Positions 63,601 to 64,000 of a DNA stretch of 64,000 bases are shown here, in pieces. The DNA comes from Amphiura filiformis. Taxonomy: Eukaryota; Echinodermata; Ophiuroidea; Amphilepidida; Amphiuridae. The stretch spans positions 3,997,501-4,061,500 of the forward strand of contig NC_092631.1 in the NCBI RefSeq assembly GCF_039555335.1, given 5' to 3'. Position numbers and translations under genes: made by a program. The notes beneath the pieces are model-generated. The model was not told where the DNA came from. It ran no database searches and saw only the letters and a program-made list of their open reading frames with translations. The number at the start of each line of letters is the position of its first letter. The stretch's first letter is position 1.

Positions 63601-63652
63601 ATTCCTTACAACATCATTCTCAAAATAGGACAAGGCTCTCAAATCGATAAAC
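57448..63652 (-). CDS. ELAC2: ELAC2-like tRNase Z (long form), C-terminal part, 5 exons
   Basis: C-terminal metallo-beta-lactamase half of the long-form tRNase Z, which cuts the 3' trailer from nuclear and mitochondrial pre-tRNAs. Exons in transcription order: 63652-63550, 61487-61367, 60310-60232, 58798-58654, 57603-57448, all GT-AG and in phase. They total 604 nt and about 200 residues. Recognisable: VRHC..SHAVVLTHRSGWKLAYSGD (metal-ligand Asp in SGD), LIHEATLEDGMNEEA (HEAT region), LTHFSQRY (metal-ligand His) and a Lys/Glu-rich tail. The HxHxDH motif and the N-terminal half must lie beyond 64000, so the gene is partial at 5'. It converges on ABCB6. The second exon has a tandem array at its 3' end. 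Confidence 0.93.
58095..58326. mobile_element. 232-bp inverted-repeat element in ELAC2 intron
   Basis: TATAGAGAGTTCCCGTGTTT inverted at both ends; A/T flanks fit a TA duplication. Interior GC-richer. Confidence 0.82.
58654..58798 (-). CDS. ELAC2: ELAC2 exon with HFSQRY motif
   Basis: Encodes SEAIDVGNRMNAKFTLLTHF then SQRYMRIPYFKSEVKGQVGI. Acceptor TTTGCAG, donor GTAAGT after MR. The codon split across the previous junction gives Ser, so the HST-loop position reads H-S-M. Confidence 0.93.
59130..59554. mobile_element. 425-bp inverted-repeat element in ELAC2 intron
   Basis: Ends TATAATGAAAG and ACTAGTTTGCGTCTGACGTC inverted. A 77-codon - strand frame inside (MAKKLKLRTFTRQKAAFLGI) is not recognised; it could be transposase debris. 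Confidence 0.82.
59930..60229. mobile_element. Inverted-repeat element reaching the ELAC2 splice donor
   Basis: ACACATGTCAGTAACCAAGC, GTTGTCCAACTGACACAACA and ACAGCTTCC are mirrored at 60156-60229. The right end lies inside the donor of the 60232-60310 exon. Confidence 0.85.
60232..60310 (-). CDS. ELAC2: ELAC2 exon with HEAT motif
   Basis: Encodes QNADVLIHEATLEDGMNEEA and FEKRH. Acceptor TTTTCAG, donor GTAACA. The intronic side of the donor is built by the end of an inverted-repeat element (59930-60229). Confidence 0.93.
60667..61440. repeat. 132-bp tandem array of an ELAC2 exon 3' end plus donor, 6 units
   Basis: Donor complements (ACTCAC) lie at 60699, 60831, 60963, 61095, 61228 and 61361; the last is the true exon. 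Units include ~70 nt of exon, the donor and ~60 bp of intron. The three distal units have lost one base of the exon segment. Confidence 0.96.
61367..61487 (-). CDS. ELAC2: ELAC2 exon with SGD metal-ligand motif
   Basis: Encodes VRHCFNSHAVVLTHRSGWKL and AYSGDCMPSHKLVQVG. Acceptor TTTTTCAG, donor GTGAGT. Its 3' part and donor are repeated five times downstream (lower coordinates) at a 132-133 bp period. Confidence 0.92.
61500..61810. mobile_element. ~310-bp palindrome in ELAC2 intron
   Basis: Arms of ~140 bp (CTTGTCGGCTGCTACATGTG, AAATCATCCCCAAGTCACAT) around a ~23-bp centre at 61635-61660. It begins about 12 bp upstream of the exon acceptor. Confidence 0.88.
62103..62592. mobile_element. 490-bp palindromic element, TA flanks
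   Basis: CACCAGGCACAAAAAGAAAC inverted at both ends with TA at 62101-62102 and 62593-62594. Long arms include AATAACTTGATAATTTTGGA and GATATGCGCCTCC. Confidence 0.88.
62762..63109. mobile_element. 348-bp palindromic TTAA element, family 2 copy B
   Basis: TTAA ends and GGGGGTACTACACCC inverted; same family as 21776-22130. Confidence 0.85.
63110..63549. other. ELAC2 intron stretch
   Basis: No repeat or exon recognised. Confidence 0.45.
63550..63652 (-). CDS. ELAC2: ELAC2 exon (first in window)
   Basis: Encodes FIDLRALSYFENDVV..SLLELLDLTQ, aligning with the segment before LVRHC in vertebrate ELAC2. Acceptor TTTTCAG, donor GTAATG, phase 0 at the 3' end. A LINE fragment lies about 45 bp upstream in the intron. 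Confidence 0.85.
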
Positions 63653-63695
63653 CTGAAAAGCAAAACAGACATGGAAGCTTACAAATTATTTTTGT

Positions 63696-64000
63696 GACTG
63701 TATTCTTGACAAATTAACATCTTGTGTTGCTAGAATAAATGAATGGATGGTGGACAATATGCTCCAACTTAATCAAGACAAAACAGAATTTATTGTTTTT
63801 GCAAATAACCGTGTTTTGCCTACACTTCAGAATTTTCAACTCAAACTTGGCAACCTGTGTATTCATCCAAAATCATCTGTGAAAAATCTTGGTGTTATGC
63901 TTGATTCTTCTCTAGACATGTCTGTTCACATAAATTCAATATGTAGTTCTGTTAATTTTCATATCGCAATCTGTGGCGTATTCGCCGTTTTATATCACAG
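63696..64000 (+). pseudogene. LINE reverse transcriptase fragment, runs off the edge
   Basis: The + strand reads LTSCVARINEWMVDNMLQLN, QDKTEFIVFANNRVL and VKNLGVMLDSSLDMSVHINS ICSS in two pieces: the post-catalytic RT region of CR1/L2-like LINEs. One base is lost near 63960, after which RNLWRIRRFISQ continues in the next frame. Antisense to ELAC2, inside its intron. Confidence 0.85.

Overview
This is a eukaryotic window: AT-rich, with protein-coding sequence split into short exons by GT-AG introns and packed with transposable-element remnants. The transposon types (Penelope-like, CR1/L2-like and L1-like LINE pieces, hAT, Harbinger, mariner and TTAA-type foldback elements), TTAGGG-type interstitial repeats, tRNA-derived SINEs and the enriched TAGGCCTA palindrome suggest a marine invertebrate deuterostome such as an echinoderm or hemichordate. 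The species cannot be fixed from the sequence alone.

Two real genes are present, convergent (tail to tail). The first is a complete ABCB6-like ABC half-transporter on the + strand (17872-46736). I reconstructed 19 coding exons by hand. All splice phases agree and the joined product is 849 residues with every nucleotide-binding motif. The second is the 3' part of an ELAC2-like long-form tRNase Z on the - strand (63652 down to 57448): five exons encoding the last ~200 residues. Its 5' part lies beyond the right edge. ABCB6 exports porphyrins, glutathione conjugates or metals in known relatives; ELAC2 matures tRNA 3' ends. They are neighbours with no evident functional link.

Layout. 1-9.6 kb: repeats only (rearranged Penelope-like fragment, nested inverted-repeat elements, telomere-like tract, LINE 3' fragment, and a block of three abutting tandem arrays with a 71-bp hairpin satellite). 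9.6-17.3 kb: a decayed - strand LINE (PHD-finger ORF1, endonuclease, reverse transcriptase) and a separate L1-type ORF1 remnant. 17.8-46.7 kb: ABCB6, its introns filled with foldback elements. 46.7-57.4 kb: intergenic, repeats and a segmental duplication. 57.4-64 kb: ELAC2 and more foldback elements.

The most unusual feature is three separate tandem arrays, two in ABCB6 and one in ELAC2. Each starts inside an exon and repeats the exon's 3' end together with its 5' splice site. The true exon is always first in transcription order and is followed by 2-5 decoy copies with intact donors. I found no new defence or catalytic system. All repeat assignments rest on reading terminal repeats and target-site duplications by eye; identities were not computed.
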